Assembly (NCBI GenBank): GCA_030149175.1
Contig: JASBSA010000086.1
Span: 1 to 38,832 of the forward strand
DNA: 38,832 bases
Direction: 5' to 3'
Origin: Winogradskyella sp.
GTDB taxonomy: Bacteria; Bacteroidota; Bacteroidia; Flavobacteriales; Flavobacteriaceae
Positions within the stretch are counted from its first letter, which is position 1. The number at the start of each line of letters is the position of its first letter. This document shows positions 8,834 to 17,795 of the stretch, one piece after another. A program made the position numbers and the translations under genes. Below the pieces are notes generated by a model, which did no database searches, was not told the origin of the DNA, and worked only from the letters and a program-made list of their open reading frames with translations.

Positions 8834-10276
8834 CTATTGTATTTTTAACCAATTACTCTGATACTCACAATCTCTATATTCACCATTAATCTTGATATAT
8901 GTTTGTTCAATTATTTCTTTCTGCCATTTTTCAATTGCTCGTACTTGTTTGTCTTGAAGCGCTAATTCTTTAATCTTTAAGTAATCTCTGGCATAATTTG
9001 CCTCGTGATCATCAATACGGTCAGTTACAGTCATTATTTTGAATTTAACTTTATTAACACGGTCTTCATCTTGTATAATTTCACTAACCTCACCGTCTTT
9101 TAGACCTTGTATTTGAGTGTACATTTCCGTATCCATTTTGGTTAACTCAAAATTAAAATCTTGGGTAGTAGGGTTTGTTAAACGACCGCCTTCGTATTTT
9201 GTTTCTTCTTCATCACTAAACTCTAAAGCTGCCTCAGCGAATGACACTTTACCACTAACTATTAAATCCCTAACTTTTTCTATTTTCTCTTGAGCTTTCT
9301 GAATTGTTTCAGGCGTTAATTCTGGTCGTAGTAATATATGTCTTACGGTATACTCCTGACCTCTAATCTTTTCTAGATAAGCTAAATGAAATCCATAGTC
9401 TGTTTCAAATGGTTCAGAGATTTCACCTTCTTGAAGATTAAAGACAACATCTCTAAACTCTTTTACATTTCTAGGCTGCTTCCTATTCATTACCGGCAAT
9501 AAGCCACCGTTATTTTTAGAACCCGAATCTTCTGAATAAAATAATGCCTTTGTTGCAAATTTAGCACCGTTTTCTTCTACATCTTTTTTAAATCCTTTTA
9601 GTCTATCAATTACAGCTTGCTTTGCTTCTTCTGTTACTTCTGGTATTACAACAATTTGCGCAACCTTTAATTCCGTACCAAAAGTTGGTCTTTCGTCTTT
9701 GGGAATTTCGTTAAAAAATGTTCTTACCTCTTCTGGAGTAACTTCTACATCGTCAATAACTTTTTTCTGCATTTCTTGAGCGAGATAACCATTCTTGTTA
9801 ATCTCATACATCTCGTCTCTTAATGCTTGCTCAGAATCTTTTTTATAGTATTTTATTAACCAATCCATATCTTGTCTAGATTGTGCAAGGATACCTTGTA
9901 TTTGTTGATCTACAAGAGATTTGATGTATAACTCATTAACAATAATACTATCTTGTATAGCTTGGTGAGCATATAATTTCTTTTCTAGAAGACTACCAAA
10001 AAGCTCACAACGTGTTACGCCGCTTAAATCTGCACCCTGTGCTTCTAGTTGAGCAATTTCTCGGTCTAAATCAGACTCTAGCACAATAAAGTCGCCAACA
10101 ACGGCAGCAACACCATCAGCTTTTATTCTAGTGGTATTAACTACAGTGTCTTTTACTTTTTCTTTTACTACTTCATCTGGAATGATTTCCTGTGCACCTA
10201 TAGTGCCAACATACAGAAAACAACAAAGACTTAAAGCTTTAGTTATAGATTTGAAATTTATTATTCTTAATTGCAT
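8834..10276 (-). CDS. Periplasmic SurA-like parvulin peptidyl-prolyl isomerase
   Basis: This 480-aa protein has a signal peptide (about residues 1-29, ending GAQ). A SurA-type N-terminal chaperone region comes next. Two parvulin (PpiC/rotamase) domains follow: one around 195-305 with the GGLLP and FNLQEGEISEPFETDYGFHLAYL motifs, and one starting YTVRHILLRPE. SurA-like proteins escort and isomerise outer-membrane proteins in the periplasm. The start overlaps the end of the preceding lipoprotein gene by 38 nt. No later in-frame Met would keep the signal peptide, so I accept the overlap. Symbol surA is plausible, but the paralogue next door makes one-to-one naming unsafe. Confidence 0.88.
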   Translation of the reverse strand: MQLRIINFKSITKALSLCCFLYVGTIGAQEIIPDEVVKEKVKDTVVNTTRIKADGVAAVVGDFIVLESDLDREIAQLEAQGADLSGVTRCELFGSLLEKKLYAHQAIQDSIIVNELYIKSLVDQQIQGILAQSRQDMDWLIKYYKKDSEQALRDEMYEINKNGYLAQEMQKKVIDDVEVTPEEVRTFFNEIPKDERPTFGTELKVAQIVVIPEVTEEAKQAVIDRLKGFKKDVEENGAKFATKALFYSEDSGSKNNGGLLPVMNRKQPRNVKEFRDVVFNLQEGEISEPFETDYGFHLAYLEKIRGQEYTVRHILLRPELTPETIQKAQEKIEKVRDLIVSGKVSFAEAALEFSDEEETKYEGGRLTNPTTQDFNFELTKMDTEMYTQIQGLKDGEVSEIIQDEDRVNKVKFKIMTVTDRIDDHEANYARDYLKIKELALQDKQVRAIEKWQKEIIEQTYIKINGEYRDCEYQSNWLKIQ

Positions 10277-11090
10277 CTTTTGAAATATCTTTTTCTAGTT
10301 GTTTAATAAGCTCTAGTTTACGCTTATTGATTACAATTTGCTTTATGGATTTATTGACATACTCTAATGGTGCGTAATCGTTCTGCAAACGTATGTCATT
10401 AACATGCATCAAATATAGGTTTATTGAATCTTTGAGCTGTAAGAAATTAGATTTTTTTAACAGTTGGTCTTTACTTTCTTGTGTTAGTACAGGAACTTTA
10501 TCTACAACCTGACTAAATTTAACCCAAATAGAGTCATTAAGAGAATACGATTTAAACTGCATAGATATAGAGTCTAAATAACTTTTATCTTTAGATTCAT
10601 AGCGTTTAAATCTATTTTTTATTGTATCTAAATCAATTGGATTAAGGGGCAGACTTATATACCTTAACTGCAATAAATCATCATTTAGCTTAAAGGATTC
10701 TTTATTGGCTTCATAAAATACTTCAGCTTCATCGGCATTAACTACTGTATCTATATTCTTTTTAACTAAGGCTTCTAAATAAGCTTTGGTATATAAATCG
10801 CTCTTGTACTGCTCTACCAATTTTGAAAACTCTTCTTGTTTTTCTTCAGACAAGTTTAGCAAAGCACCATCCATAAGAAGTAATTGACGAGCCCAGCGGT
10901 TGATATAACCATTGACTATAACCAAACTATCTTCTTTACTTGTTCCTTCAGGAACTATACCCTCAATATCTTCTTTATATAAATACGTCTCATTAACTCT
11001 GGCTATAGGATCTCTGTCATCTGCCTTTTTAAAGAAATCGCAGCTGAAATAAGCCAAACAAATTATTAATATAAAGAACGTTCTTTTCAA
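10239..11090 (-). CDS. Lipoprotein resembling the SurA/PpiC N-terminal region, no parvulin domain seen
   Basis: This 283-aa protein has a lipoprotein signal peptide whose cleavage Cys is C17 (LAYFSC). The helical region around DPIARVNETYLYKEDIEGI resembles the start of SurA/PpiD folding factors (V-N-x-x-x-L-Y-x-x-D). I see no rotamase motif such as GGxLG or FGYHI, so it is probably a non-catalytic chaperone-like subunit. The start codon is TTG (11088-11090); no ATG occurs before residue 70 and the TTG gives an intact lipoprotein signal. It lies between two parvulin-domain genes (5 nt after one, overlapping the next), which implies joint function. Confidence 0.72.
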   Translation of the reverse strand: MKRTFFILIICLAYFSCDFFKKADDRDPIARVNETYLYKEDIEGIVPEGTSKEDSLVIVNGYINRWARQLLLMDGALLNLSEEKQEEFSKLVEQYKSDLYTKAYLEALVKKNIDTVVNADEAEVFYEANKESFKLNDDLLQLRYISLPLNPIDLDTIKNRFKRYESKDKSYLDSISMQFKSYSLNDSIWVKFSQVVDKVPVLTQESKDQLLKKSNFLQLKDSINLYLMHVNDIRLQNDYAPLEYVNKSIKQIVINKRKLELIKQLEKDISKDAIKNNKFQIYN

Positions 11091-11095
11091 AAAAA

Positions 11096-13048
11096 TTATT
11101 GATTTTTAATTTTAGTCTTAACCTTTTCTAAGGCATTTTCGTTTATCTCAACCTTAAAACGCTTATAGAGACCATCAATCCAATTGGCTTCAATTTCTGT
11201 TTGGTAATCATTAATAACGTTACCCTTAGCTTCCTCTAGAGTTTTAATACCTGCTGGTAACACAGACAAAATGTTTATAACATGAAAGGCATCGTTGTGC
11301 GAATAAATTTCAGACACACCTTGTTCTAACTTAAGATTAGCCGGAAGTTTTGGGTCATCTACATTAAAGATCCCTTTAGTAAAAATGATATTCTTTTTAG
11401 AGTTTGTATCCAAAGCTTGCTTTATTTGTTCTTCAGATTTTTTATTTTTCATCATTAACATAGCTTCTCTCGCATATTCTTCATTAGCAGAGGTTGCTAT
11501 TACCACATCTACTCTATCGTTCCATTGGTATTTAGCCTTATGCTTTTGATAATACGCCTCCAAGCCAACTGAATCTTTGGAAGCTTTGTTCCAGATTTCT
11601 TTTTCCATTAAATCAAAAAGCAATAATCCGTCTCTATATTCCTTTAAGATATTTGCAAAATCTTCATTCTCTAATTCAAGATTATCTTCTCTATACTGAA
11701 GAATAGAGTTTTCGAAGAACTTATCAAACTCCTTATCTATAACAACAGAAAAATCACCTTTTTTATTAGCATAAGCACGTTGGGCAGATACAAGATGGCT
11801 ACCAAATTCATCATAAGTAAATGAACGGTTACCTATGGTAAAAACTGTTTTTTCCTTTTCAAATTCTTCAGGCACTCTCCATGAACGTTGAAAGTAACCG
11901 TCATCCAAAATCGATTCAAAGTAATCTTTAACACCAGGATTATATGAAATTTCATATCGCCCCTTTAACTCATCAACCATGGCCTCATTGATAAGTTGAG
12001 ACCTAGAATCTCTTTTAACCTTTGATTCTAAAGTTGGTTTTAAATCTTCAAAGGACTGAATAGGCTCAAGCTTTATGCGCTTTACAATATGCCAACCATA
12101 TTCCGACTTAAACGGCTTACTCACATCACCATCATTTTGTAGAGCGAATGCCTGATCTTCAAAAATTGTTGAACTTAACTGACCACTTTTAAAAGGCGAC
12201 AACTGCCCGCCATTTCTAGCAGAGCTTTTATCATCTGAAAATTGTTTAGCTAAAGACTCAAACTTTTCACCTTGCAACAATTTTTTATAAATGTCATTAA
12301 TACGTTCTTCAGGATCTAAAAGTGAATCTTTTTGTTGTAAGGCTATCATTATATGAGCTGCAGTAACAGTTCCTCTTGATGGACGCTTATCATTAACTTT
12401 TACCACATGATAGCCAAATTGTGTTCTAAAAGGCATGGAAATTTCGCCTTTAGGCGTGTTGTATGCAGCAGTTTCAAAATCGTAAACCATTTTAAAAGCG
12501 GAGAAATAACCCAAATCTTCTAGAAAAATAGTTTGTCCGTTATGCATTTGTGCTTTTACAGCATCAAAACCTTCTTTTAACACACGCTCTCTTAACTTTA
12601 AAACCTGATTGTAAGCATTCAAAGTATCTTTTACATTGGCATCTAAACGCACCAATACATGAGATGCATTAACATCAAAGCTGTTACGATCATAAGCTTC
12701 TTTTACCAAAGCATCCGTAACTTTGTTCTCTGAAAGATAGTTCTTTGTTAGTTGTTTCTTGTATCTTAAAAATTCGCGTTGGTATTTTGTATCCTCATCA
12801 AGCTTAAGTCGTTTGGCTTCTTGAAGTTTTAGTTGGTACTCAGTAAATAGTTTTAAGTACCCATCAACGTCTTTCTGACTTTCGTCTTTTACTAAATCTA
12901 AATTCTTATTGTAAACCCTTAGAAATTCTGAAGTCATTACTGGATTACCATCCACTTTTAGCAACACTTCATCTTTTTCTTGTGCAAATGACACATTTAG
13001 TGCTAGTAAAACTATGAGCAAGCATTTAAATCTAGATTTCATGTTCAT
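11096..13048 (-). CDS. Periplasmic PpiD/SurA-like peptidyl-prolyl isomerase with two parvulin domains
   Basis: This 650-aa protein has a signal peptide ending SFAQ (about residue 23) and an N-terminal chaperone helix region. Its first parvulin domain lies around 125-225 (NASHVLVRLD ... FRTQFGYHVVKVND). The second lies around 230-330 (TAAHIMIALQ ... NGGQLSPF ... FKSEYGWHIVKR). A long C-terminal helical part follows. It is the first gene of a four-gene minus-strand unit (this gene, the lipoprotein, the second isomerase, moxR). A good promoter lies upstream at 13111-13140. An alternative ATG two codons later (13042) is also possible. Confidence 0.88.
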   Translation of the reverse strand: MNMKSRFKCLLIVLLALNVSFAQEKDEVLLKVDGNPVMTSEFLRVYNKNLDLVKDESQKDVDGYLKLFTEYQLKLQEAKRLKLDEDTKYQREFLRYKKQLTKNYLSENKVTDALVKEAYDRNSFDVNASHVLVRLDANVKDTLNAYNQVLKLRERVLKEGFDAVKAQMHNGQTIFLEDLGYFSAFKMVYDFETAAYNTPKGEISMPFRTQFGYHVVKVNDKRPSRGTVTAAHIMIALQQKDSLLDPEERINDIYKKLLQGEKFESLAKQFSDDKSSARNGGQLSPFKSGQLSSTIFEDQAFALQNDGDVSKPFKSEYGWHIVKRIKLEPIQSFEDLKPTLESKVKRDSRSQLINEAMVDELKGRYEISYNPGVKDYFESILDDGYFQRSWRVPEEFEKEKTVFTIGNRSFTYDEFGSHLVSAQRAYANKKGDFSVVIDKEFDKFFENSILQYREDNLELENEDFANILKEYRDGLLLFDLMEKEIWNKASKDSVGLEAYYQKHKAKYQWNDRVDVVIATSANEEYAREAMLMMKNKKSEEQIKQALDTNSKKNIIFTKGIFNVDDPKLPANLKLEQGVSEIYSHNDAFHVINILSVLPAGIKTLEEAKGNVINDYQTEIEANWIDGLYKRFKVEINENALEKVKTKIKNQ

Positions 13049-13110
13049 TGATTTTTCTTCGTTAAATTTTTACATGTAAGTTATACAAATACCTCAATTT
13101 AGAGGTTGAG

Positions 13111-13140
13111 CAAAAATAACATAAATCACTTATTCTACAA
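13111..13140 (-). promoter_or_regulatory. Promoter of the PPIase-moxR operon (Bacteroidota type)
   Basis: On the minus strand, TTG (13140-13138) is followed after 19 nt by TATTTTTG (13118-13111). This is the -33 TTG / -7 TAnnTTTG arrangement of the Bacteroidota housekeeping sigma factor. The predicted leader to the ATG at 13048 is about 55 nt. Confidence 0.6.
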
Positions 13141-13277
13141 GTTGCAGCAATATCTTAATTTATTCATTTTGCTACAATCATAAAGGGGATTACATCTTGT
13201 AAATAGGTTGAAACGTCGATAAATTAAACTTAGTATTACTGCTTTTATCTATCTTTAAAAATATTGAGAAATTATAA

Positions 13278-13733
13278 ATGGAGTATACAACTGAAATTAT
13301 AATAGAGAAGCCTCTACAAGAAGTAGCTAAAAAAATGAACTCAGCCGAAAATATGAAACACTGGCAAGAAGGGCTATTAAGTGCCGAACATATTTCTGGT
13401 ACTCCTGGCGAATTTGGTGCAAAAATGAAACTTCAGTATAATTTTGGGAAACGCAAAATGGAACTTATTGAAACCATTACCAAGCATGACTTTCCAAATG
13501 AGTTTCATGCTACCTACACTACTAAAGGAGTTAGAAATATTCAACAAAATTATTTTGAAAGTACACCCGAAGGCCATACAAAATGGATTAGCAAAAACGA
13601 ATTTCAGCCCACAAACTTTATGATGAATGCCATGCTATTTTTAATGCCTGGCGCGTTTAAAAAACAGACCAAAAAATACATGACCAACTTTAAAAACTTT
13701 GCTGAAAAAGGCACATCTGTTTCTAATGCGTAA
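13278..13733 (+). CDS. SRPBCC-superfamily (START-like) small protein
   Basis: This 151-aa protein has the pattern of an SRPBCC/polyketide-cyclase-like fold. It begins with a strand ending in a Lys-Pro turn (EIIIEKPLQEVAKKM), has a middle sheet, and a long C-terminal helix (KKQTKKYMTNFKNFAE). Such proteins bind small hydrophobic ligands; the ligand here cannot be read from sequence. It has no signal peptide. The following 79-aa gene overlaps its end by 8 nt, so the two are co-transcribed. Confidence 0.75.
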   Translation: MEYTTEIIIEKPLQEVAKKMNSAENMKHWQEGLLSAEHISGTPGEFGAKMKLQYNFGKRKMELIETITKHDFPNEFHATYTTKGVRNIQQNYFESTPEGHTKWISKNEFQPTNFMMNAMLFLMPGAFKKQTKKYMTNFKNFAEKGTSVSNA

Positions 13734-13965
13734 ACTGAAATTGATTTGGGATTTTAGAGGTCCTGCTAGCCAAAAAACTGCTGAACATCATTTAATTCAT
13801 CTTAATGAATATATTGCAACAAACAATTTAGACATTTCTATTACTGGTGTCGAAACTTTGAGCGACATGCACAGCATAGCCTTTATTGTTGTTGATGAGT
13901 CTGAAATGAAACCACTGAGAGATGCCTTAAAACCTCATCGCGGACAAGTCTATTCTGAACGTTAA
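13726..13965 (+). CDS. Conserved-looking hypothetical protein, 79 aa
   Basis: I do not recognise a named family. The protein starts MRKLKLIWDFRGPASQKTAE and contains His-rich H-H-x-x-H around residues 20-25. Its predicted pattern is alternating strands and helices in one small alpha/beta domain, without a signal peptide. I chose the ATG at 13726, which overlaps the SRPBCC stop, instead of a TTG at 13699. Its last four bases overlap the convergent crtY end. Operon partner: the SRPBCC protein. Confidence 0.6.
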   Translation: MRKLKLIWDFRGPASQKTAEHHLIHLNEYIATNNLDISITGVETLSDMHSIAFIVVDESEMKPLRDALKPHRGQVYSER

Positions 13966-15101
13966 AACAAGCGCTTAAAAAATGATTGAATAAATCGTTT
14001 TGGTGGAACAGATAGTATTATTTTTAAATCCTCTAAGAGTGTAGATTCTTCATCTAAAAACTTAAAAATAGTTTTAACATCTGTTTTTCTAAACATTGAT
14101 GCAAATAAAGCAGCACCTTCTTCATTATGATTGGCCAAAACATCTAGAAAAATTAAATCATAGAACCAAAATTTTGATTTTTTTTGAAACTTGGTTAAAT
14201 CGCTTTCAGACTTTAAAAAGTCAATCAAAATTTTGGTTTTTTTACTTGTATTTCTAAACGTGTAACCCGTACTCGCTTTTGTCCAGCCACCTGCTGTACC
14301 AATATTTAGAATATGCTTTGAGTTAAGTTGAGAAAACTTAAAAGATGTCATTGGGATAGACCCTTTTTCTTTTTCTATAATTTCAAAATTAGTTATGTTT
14401 TTTTGCTTTAGGTAATCCGAAATAGCATCCTCATATTCATTGAGTTGAAGCAGCTCATCAGAAAACAAGGTATACTCAAATAATGCCGTTTTTTTATCTA
14501 ATGGCAATACGTACATAAAACGTGTATTTCCATTTTGAGGTACTGTAAAATCCATAAAGGTCGCTACTGAATCATCAAAAATATTCTCCTTTGTTTTTAC
14601 AAACCAACCCACAAAATGTTGCTGAAGTACAGGATACTTTTTTTGGGTATTATAGAGGTTTACATTATGTATGCTATTAAAAAGTTTAGAAGTTATATAG
14701 CTCCCATTTTTGGTAATAACTTGTACGTTTTGCTTTAACTCCGTAAAGTTAACAACCTCATCGTTTATAAACGTGAAATTTGATTTTCCTTCAATCTTTT
14801 TCCAAAGTGAACTGTAAAAATCTTCACTTCGTATCATCTTGTATTGATAAGGTAAGATATCTATTTGCTCTGAATAACTATTACTACCGAAGAAAACTTT
14901 TGTCCAAGTTTTAGTGAGCATATTATCCCATTCCCCTTTATCTTTTTCCCAAAAGCACCAGGTTCTGTCGTTACCTTTATGCCTATCCTTATCAATAATT
15001 ACAATCGATTTATCATCAAAAAACACATCGGATGCCATGCGACATGCCAACATAAGACCAGAGGCACCTGCACCTAAAATGATATAATCGTATTGTACCA
15101 T
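13962..15101 (-). CDS. crtY: Lycopene beta-cyclase CrtY
   Basis: This 379-aa flavoprotein cyclises both ends of lycopene to beta-carotene. The N-terminal nucleotide-binding motif is DYIILGAGASGLMLACRM (residues 5-22). The NDRTWCFWEKDKGEWD segment is typical of CrtY-type cyclases. It fills the gap between CrtI and CrtZ, so the window encodes every step from GGPP to zeaxanthin except GGPP synthesis. It sits about 10 kb from the crtI-crtB-crtZ operon on the opposite strand, and its own promoter was not identified. The 3' end overlaps the convergent 79-aa gene by 4 nt. Confidence 0.92.
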   Translation of the reverse strand: MVQYDYIILGAGASGLMLACRMASDVFFDDKSIVIIDKDRHKGNDRTWCFWEKDKGEWDNMLTKTWTKVFFGSNSYSEQIDILPYQYKMIRSEDFYSSLWKKIEGKSNFTFINDEVVNFTELKQNVQVITKNGSYITSKLFNSIHNVNLYNTQKKYPVLQQHFVGWFVKTKENIFDDSVATFMDFTVPQNGNTRFMYVLPLDKKTALFEYTLFSDELLQLNEYEDAISDYLKQKNITNFEIIEKEKGSIPMTSFKFSQLNSKHILNIGTAGGWTKASTGYTFRNTSKKTKILIDFLKSESDLTKFQKKSKFWFYDLIFLDVLANHNEEGAALFASMFRKTDVKTIFKFLDEESTLLEDLKIILSVPPKRFIQSFFKRLF

Positions 15102-15168
15102 TTATAAAATTTAAACTCTAGCGAAGATAAGACTTATGGCGCGTTTACTTTAAGATTGTAACAAAGTT

Positions 15169-15864
15169 TTAATGTTTAGCTTTATATGCCTTTACATAGC
15201 GTTCAGCACGAGAGTTTCGTGGATTCATGTCTAATGCTATTTTGTAATTGGTATAAGCCTGTAAACTGTCGCCACTTCTTAAATATGCATCTGCCAGACT
15301 ATCATAAACATTATTGCTATCAGGATGTAATTTGGCATTTAACTGAAAAACACCGATTGCCTTTTCGTATTCCTTTTTGTTTAGATACTGATATCCTTTT
15401 CTATTAAAATCCCGTTCGTTGATGTAAGAACTTGTGGAATCTTGTTTTTTAATCTCCAAAAAACCTTTGAGCGCCTTATCGTAATTGCCAGCTTCTAAAT
15501 ATTGGCTTGGTGTCTTATATTCGTCATTAACCTTTAGATAATCGTAAGCTACCTCATTTGTTTCTTCATTTATTGCCGATAAATACTGCTTGCTTGTTTC
15601 TGGATGCGTTACAAAATGAAACTTCTTGTACATATCTGGTACAAAAAACTCATTCTCTGCTAATGCCACAGGAACCATTTCCCCACCTTTCCAATTCAAC
15701 TTTAAGGTATTGTTTTCGTAGTACACTAAGATTAATTCATCTGGATTATAAAGATACTTGCCTGAAGTTTGTTTTTTGAATTCCTCAGAATATTCAACTG
15801 ATTTTGAACAACTGAAACTAATAAATGCTAATACTATTAAAACGGTTATGGCTTTATATTTCAT
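15169..15864 (-). CDS. TPR-containing lipoprotein
   Basis: This 231-aa protein has a lipoprotein signal peptide with Cys19 (FISFSC). A beta-rich middle region follows, then two to three tetratricopeptide-like repeats in the C-terminal half (for example QYLEAGNYDKALKGFLEIK, then the KGYQYLNKKEYEKAIGVF repeat and ADAYLRSGDSLQAYTNYKIA). It probably faces the periplasm as a protein-interaction module. I chose the ATG at 15862-15864, which gives a proper lipoprotein signal, over a longer reading 14 codons upstream. A terminator hairpin stands between it and the upstream cyclophilin-FKBP gene. Function unknown. Confidence 0.72.
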   Translation of the reverse strand: MKYKAITVLIVLAFISFSCSKSVEYSEEFKKQTSGKYLYNPDELILVYYENNTLKLNWKGGEMVPVALAENEFFVPDMYKKFHFVTHPETSKQYLSAINEETNEVAYDYLKVNDEYKTPSQYLEAGNYDKALKGFLEIKKQDSTSSYINERDFNRKGYQYLNKKEYEKAIGVFQLNAKLHPDSNNVYDSLADAYLRSGDSLQAYTNYKIALDMNPRNSRAERYVKAYKAKH

Positions 15865-15890
15865 TTTGATTGGATGATTGGTTTGTTGAA

Positions 15891-15918
15891 AATAAAAAAG
15901 TCTCACTAAAAGTGAGAC
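15891..15918 (-). terminator. Terminator of the cyclophilin-FKBP gene
   Basis: GTCTCACT (15900-15907) and AGTGAGAC (15911-15918) form an 8-bp perfect stem with a 3-nt loop. On the minus strand a long T-rich tract follows (15899-15891). It lies 62 nt after the stop of the cyclophilin-FKBP gene. Confidence 0.85.
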
Positions 15919-15979
15919 GATTTTATTTAAAATTTGTTACGAAAACAGACTTTAAAAATCTAAGTCTGACATTCAATAA

Positions 15980-16912
15980 TTATTTTGTGTCCATTAATTC
16001 TACATCAAAAACCAATGTCGCATTTGGTGGAATAACTCCGCCTGCACCAGCAGCTCCATAAGCCAAATCGCTAGGAATTACCAAACGTGCCTTATCACCA
16101 ACATTTAGCAAGCAGATGCCTTCGTCCCAACCTGGAATGACCTGACCAACTCCTACTTGAAAATCCAACGGTGAATTTCTCTTGTAAGACGAATCGAACA
16201 CCGTACCATCGGCTAATTGCCCTTTGTAGTGTACAGAAACCATGTTGCCTTTTTCGGCTTTTTTACCGTTTCCTTTTTGGATGATCTTGTAACGCAATCC
16301 TGAAGGGGTTTCTTCAAAACCCGAAGCTAATTTATCCAATTCTGCTTTTGCAGCTTCACGCTCTGCAGCAATACGCTTTTCGCGCTCACCTTCAAACGTT
16401 CTAAAGGCTTCAATAGCATTGAAATTTTCAGCTGCATCTCCTACTCTTACGATTTCTAAACTTTCAATTTTATCACCTTGCGCAACAGCATCAACAACAT
16501 CTTGTCCTTCTACTACGTTACCAAAAACGGTGTGTTTTCCATCTAACCAAGGAGTTTCTACATGCGTAATGAAGAACTGGCTTCCATTAGTACCTGGACC
16601 AGCATTTGCCATAGATAATTTACCTGGTGCATCGTGTTTTAAATCTGGATGAATTTCGTCATCAAATTTATACCCTGGATTTCCTGTTCCGGTTCCTTGT
16701 GGGCAACCTCCTTGTATCATAAAATCTGGAATAACTCTATGAAAATTTAAACCATCATAGTAAGGTGTACCTTGAGGTTTAGCTGAATTTTCTAGGTTTC
16801 CTTCTGCTAAGGCTACAAAGTTACCTACGGTACCTGGTGTTTTTTCGAATTCTAAATTGACTAAGATTTCACCTTTAGAGGTGTTAAATTTTGCGTATAA
16901 TCCGTCTTGCAT
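15980..16912 (-). CDS. Cyclophilin-FKBP fusion peptidyl-prolyl isomerase (dual-family immunophilin)
   Basis: This 310-aa cytoplasmic protein joins an N-terminal cyclophilin domain (about residues 8-165) to a C-terminal FKBP domain (about 215-310). The cyclophilin part has [13 protein letters not shown] and [10 protein letters not shown]. The FKBP part has [27 protein letters not shown] and [13 protein letters not shown] charged helical linker ([20 protein letters not shown]) connects them. Fusions in this order have been described in Flavobacterium as CFBP-type immunophilins. Both domains catalyse prolyl isomerisation. The start is the ATG at 16910-16912; a longer reading adds 19 residues with no domain support. 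No signal peptide is seen. Confidence 0.9.
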   Translation of the reverse strand: MQDGLYAKFNTSKGEILVNLEFEKTPGTVGNFVALAEGNLENSAKPQGTPYYDGLNFHRVIPDFMIQGGCPQGTGTGNPGYKFDDEIHPDLKHDAPGKLSMANAGPGTNGSQFFITHVETPWLDGKHTVFGNVVEGQDVVDAVAQGDKIESLEIVRVGDAAENFNAIEAFRTFEGEREKRIAAEREAAKAELDKLASGFEETPSGLRYKIIQKGNGKKAEKGNMVSVHYKGQLADGTVFDSSYKRNSPLDFQVGVGQVIPGWDEGICLLNVGDKARLVIPSDLAYGAAGAGGVIPPNATLVFDVELMDTK

Positions 16913-16936
16913 TGTATTTTCTTTTGTTTGAGGCTG

Positions 16937-16944
16937 CAAAGATA
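16937..16944 (-). promoter_or_regulatory. Candidate -7 box for the cyclophilin-FKBP gene
   Basis: The minus strand reads TATCTTTG, matching TAnnTTTG, 25 nt before the ATG. The -33 position, 19 nt further upstream (16964-16966), reads TTA rather than TTG. Confidence 0.35.
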
Positions 16945-16969
16945 CGAAGTAAAGTTGGAAATGTAACAT

Positions 16970-17369
16970 GTGTAGGTATAAGTGTTACTTCTTAAAAACT
17001 ATGTGTATGTATGCTATATTTGCACTACTCTACCTTTATCTATGCCATTATAAATATGATATATATACGGTATAAAGTCGACATATAGTCGGTATAAATG
17101 TTAAAAAAGTATGTGTTTTATCTTGTTTATTTATGGATATGTTGACTGGCTTTATTTTGGGTGCACATATGGAATACGCGATTAGATTGCTTGGTTATAA
17201 GGTGCGGAATTTGCTGATGAAAAGGCTCTGTAGAACTCTAAATAACTTTGTTAGAAACAATTCACCTTTTTGATACATCCCGACGTTTGCAGAAGGGACA
17301 CTCGAAGTGACATACTTTATCTCTTACCACAACAGATTTTTTTATTTAGTTTTGCCAAAATTTAATTTT
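16970..17369. other. Non-coding stretch between the cyclophilin-FKBP gene and the 141-aa gene
   Basis: About 400 bp without a supported gene. It holds the 22-bp-spaced repeat (17068-17098), a TATATTTG box at 17015-17022 and a TAGTTTTG box at 17347-17354 that could serve the 141-aa gene. A 46-codon reading frame (17133-17273, plus strand, beginning MDMLTGFILG) is present, but I cannot support it as a gene. Confidence 0.5.
17068..17098. repeat. Direct repeat CGGTATAAA spaced 22 bp in a non-coding stretch
   Basis: CGGTATAAA occurs at 17068-17076 and 17090-17098, exactly two helical turns apart. The first copy overlaps the palindrome TATACGGTATA (17066-17076). It looks like an operator for a dimeric or tandem-binding regulator, but no neighbouring gene is clearly controlled. 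Confidence 0.35.
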
Positions 17370-17795
17370 ATGGGTTTTTCACTTTCTAAACTGTTTAATA
17401 AAACTGAAACTACCGAAGATACTATCGATGCCATCATAGACTCTGTAGAGCACCAAGCTTATGGTGTTTCTGAGAGTAACGTCTTGTTTTCTGGGCTTAA
17501 TGAATTGGGTGGTTATTTCTTTTTTCAGACCATTGTTGTTGGTTCACTGAAGGTGAAGTGTAAAAATGGCGCTCGCTTAACTTTTAAAGGAAAGGATTTT
17601 GAATTGACCCTCAAATCTGACTCTTTGGAATTTGAATCTCACCATACCGAAGTAAAAGGACGTTATGTTACTAATATCGATTTTCAAGTTGAAGAAAAGG
17701 ATATTAAATCTTTGCAAAATGCTACTTTATCTGGTATTGTATTGCATGTGAAGAACAAGGAGTTGTTGTTTTCTAAGTATAACTCTGAGAAGTAG
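17370..17795 (+). CDS. Hypothetical protein, 141 aa, whose 3' end is repeated downstream
   Basis: I do not recognise the family. The protein starts MGFSLSKLFNKTETT, has a helix (TIDAIIDSVEHQAYGV), then a beta-rich body with many alternating hydrophobic residues. No signal peptide or membrane segment is visible. I chose the ATG at 17370 over a GTG at 17307. The last 34 nt of the gene, encoding the final ten codons plus stop, recur identically at 18890 and 19003. Each copy is followed by a related spacer and a REP hairpin. The copies carry no start codon, so they look like duplicated tails. Confidence 0.6.
   Translation: MGFSLSKLFNKTETTEDTIDAIIDSVEHQAYGVSESNVLFSGLNELGGYFFFQTIVVGSLKVKCKNGARLTFKGKDFELTLKSDSLEFESHHTEVKGRYVTNIDFQVEEKDIKSLQNATLSGIVLHVKNKELLFSKYNSEK

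Noticed and set aside
17133-17273. Possible 46-aa small protein in the gene-free stretch
   Set aside because: No promoter or homologous feature can be recognised, and the composition is not clearly coding. Kept only as a note.
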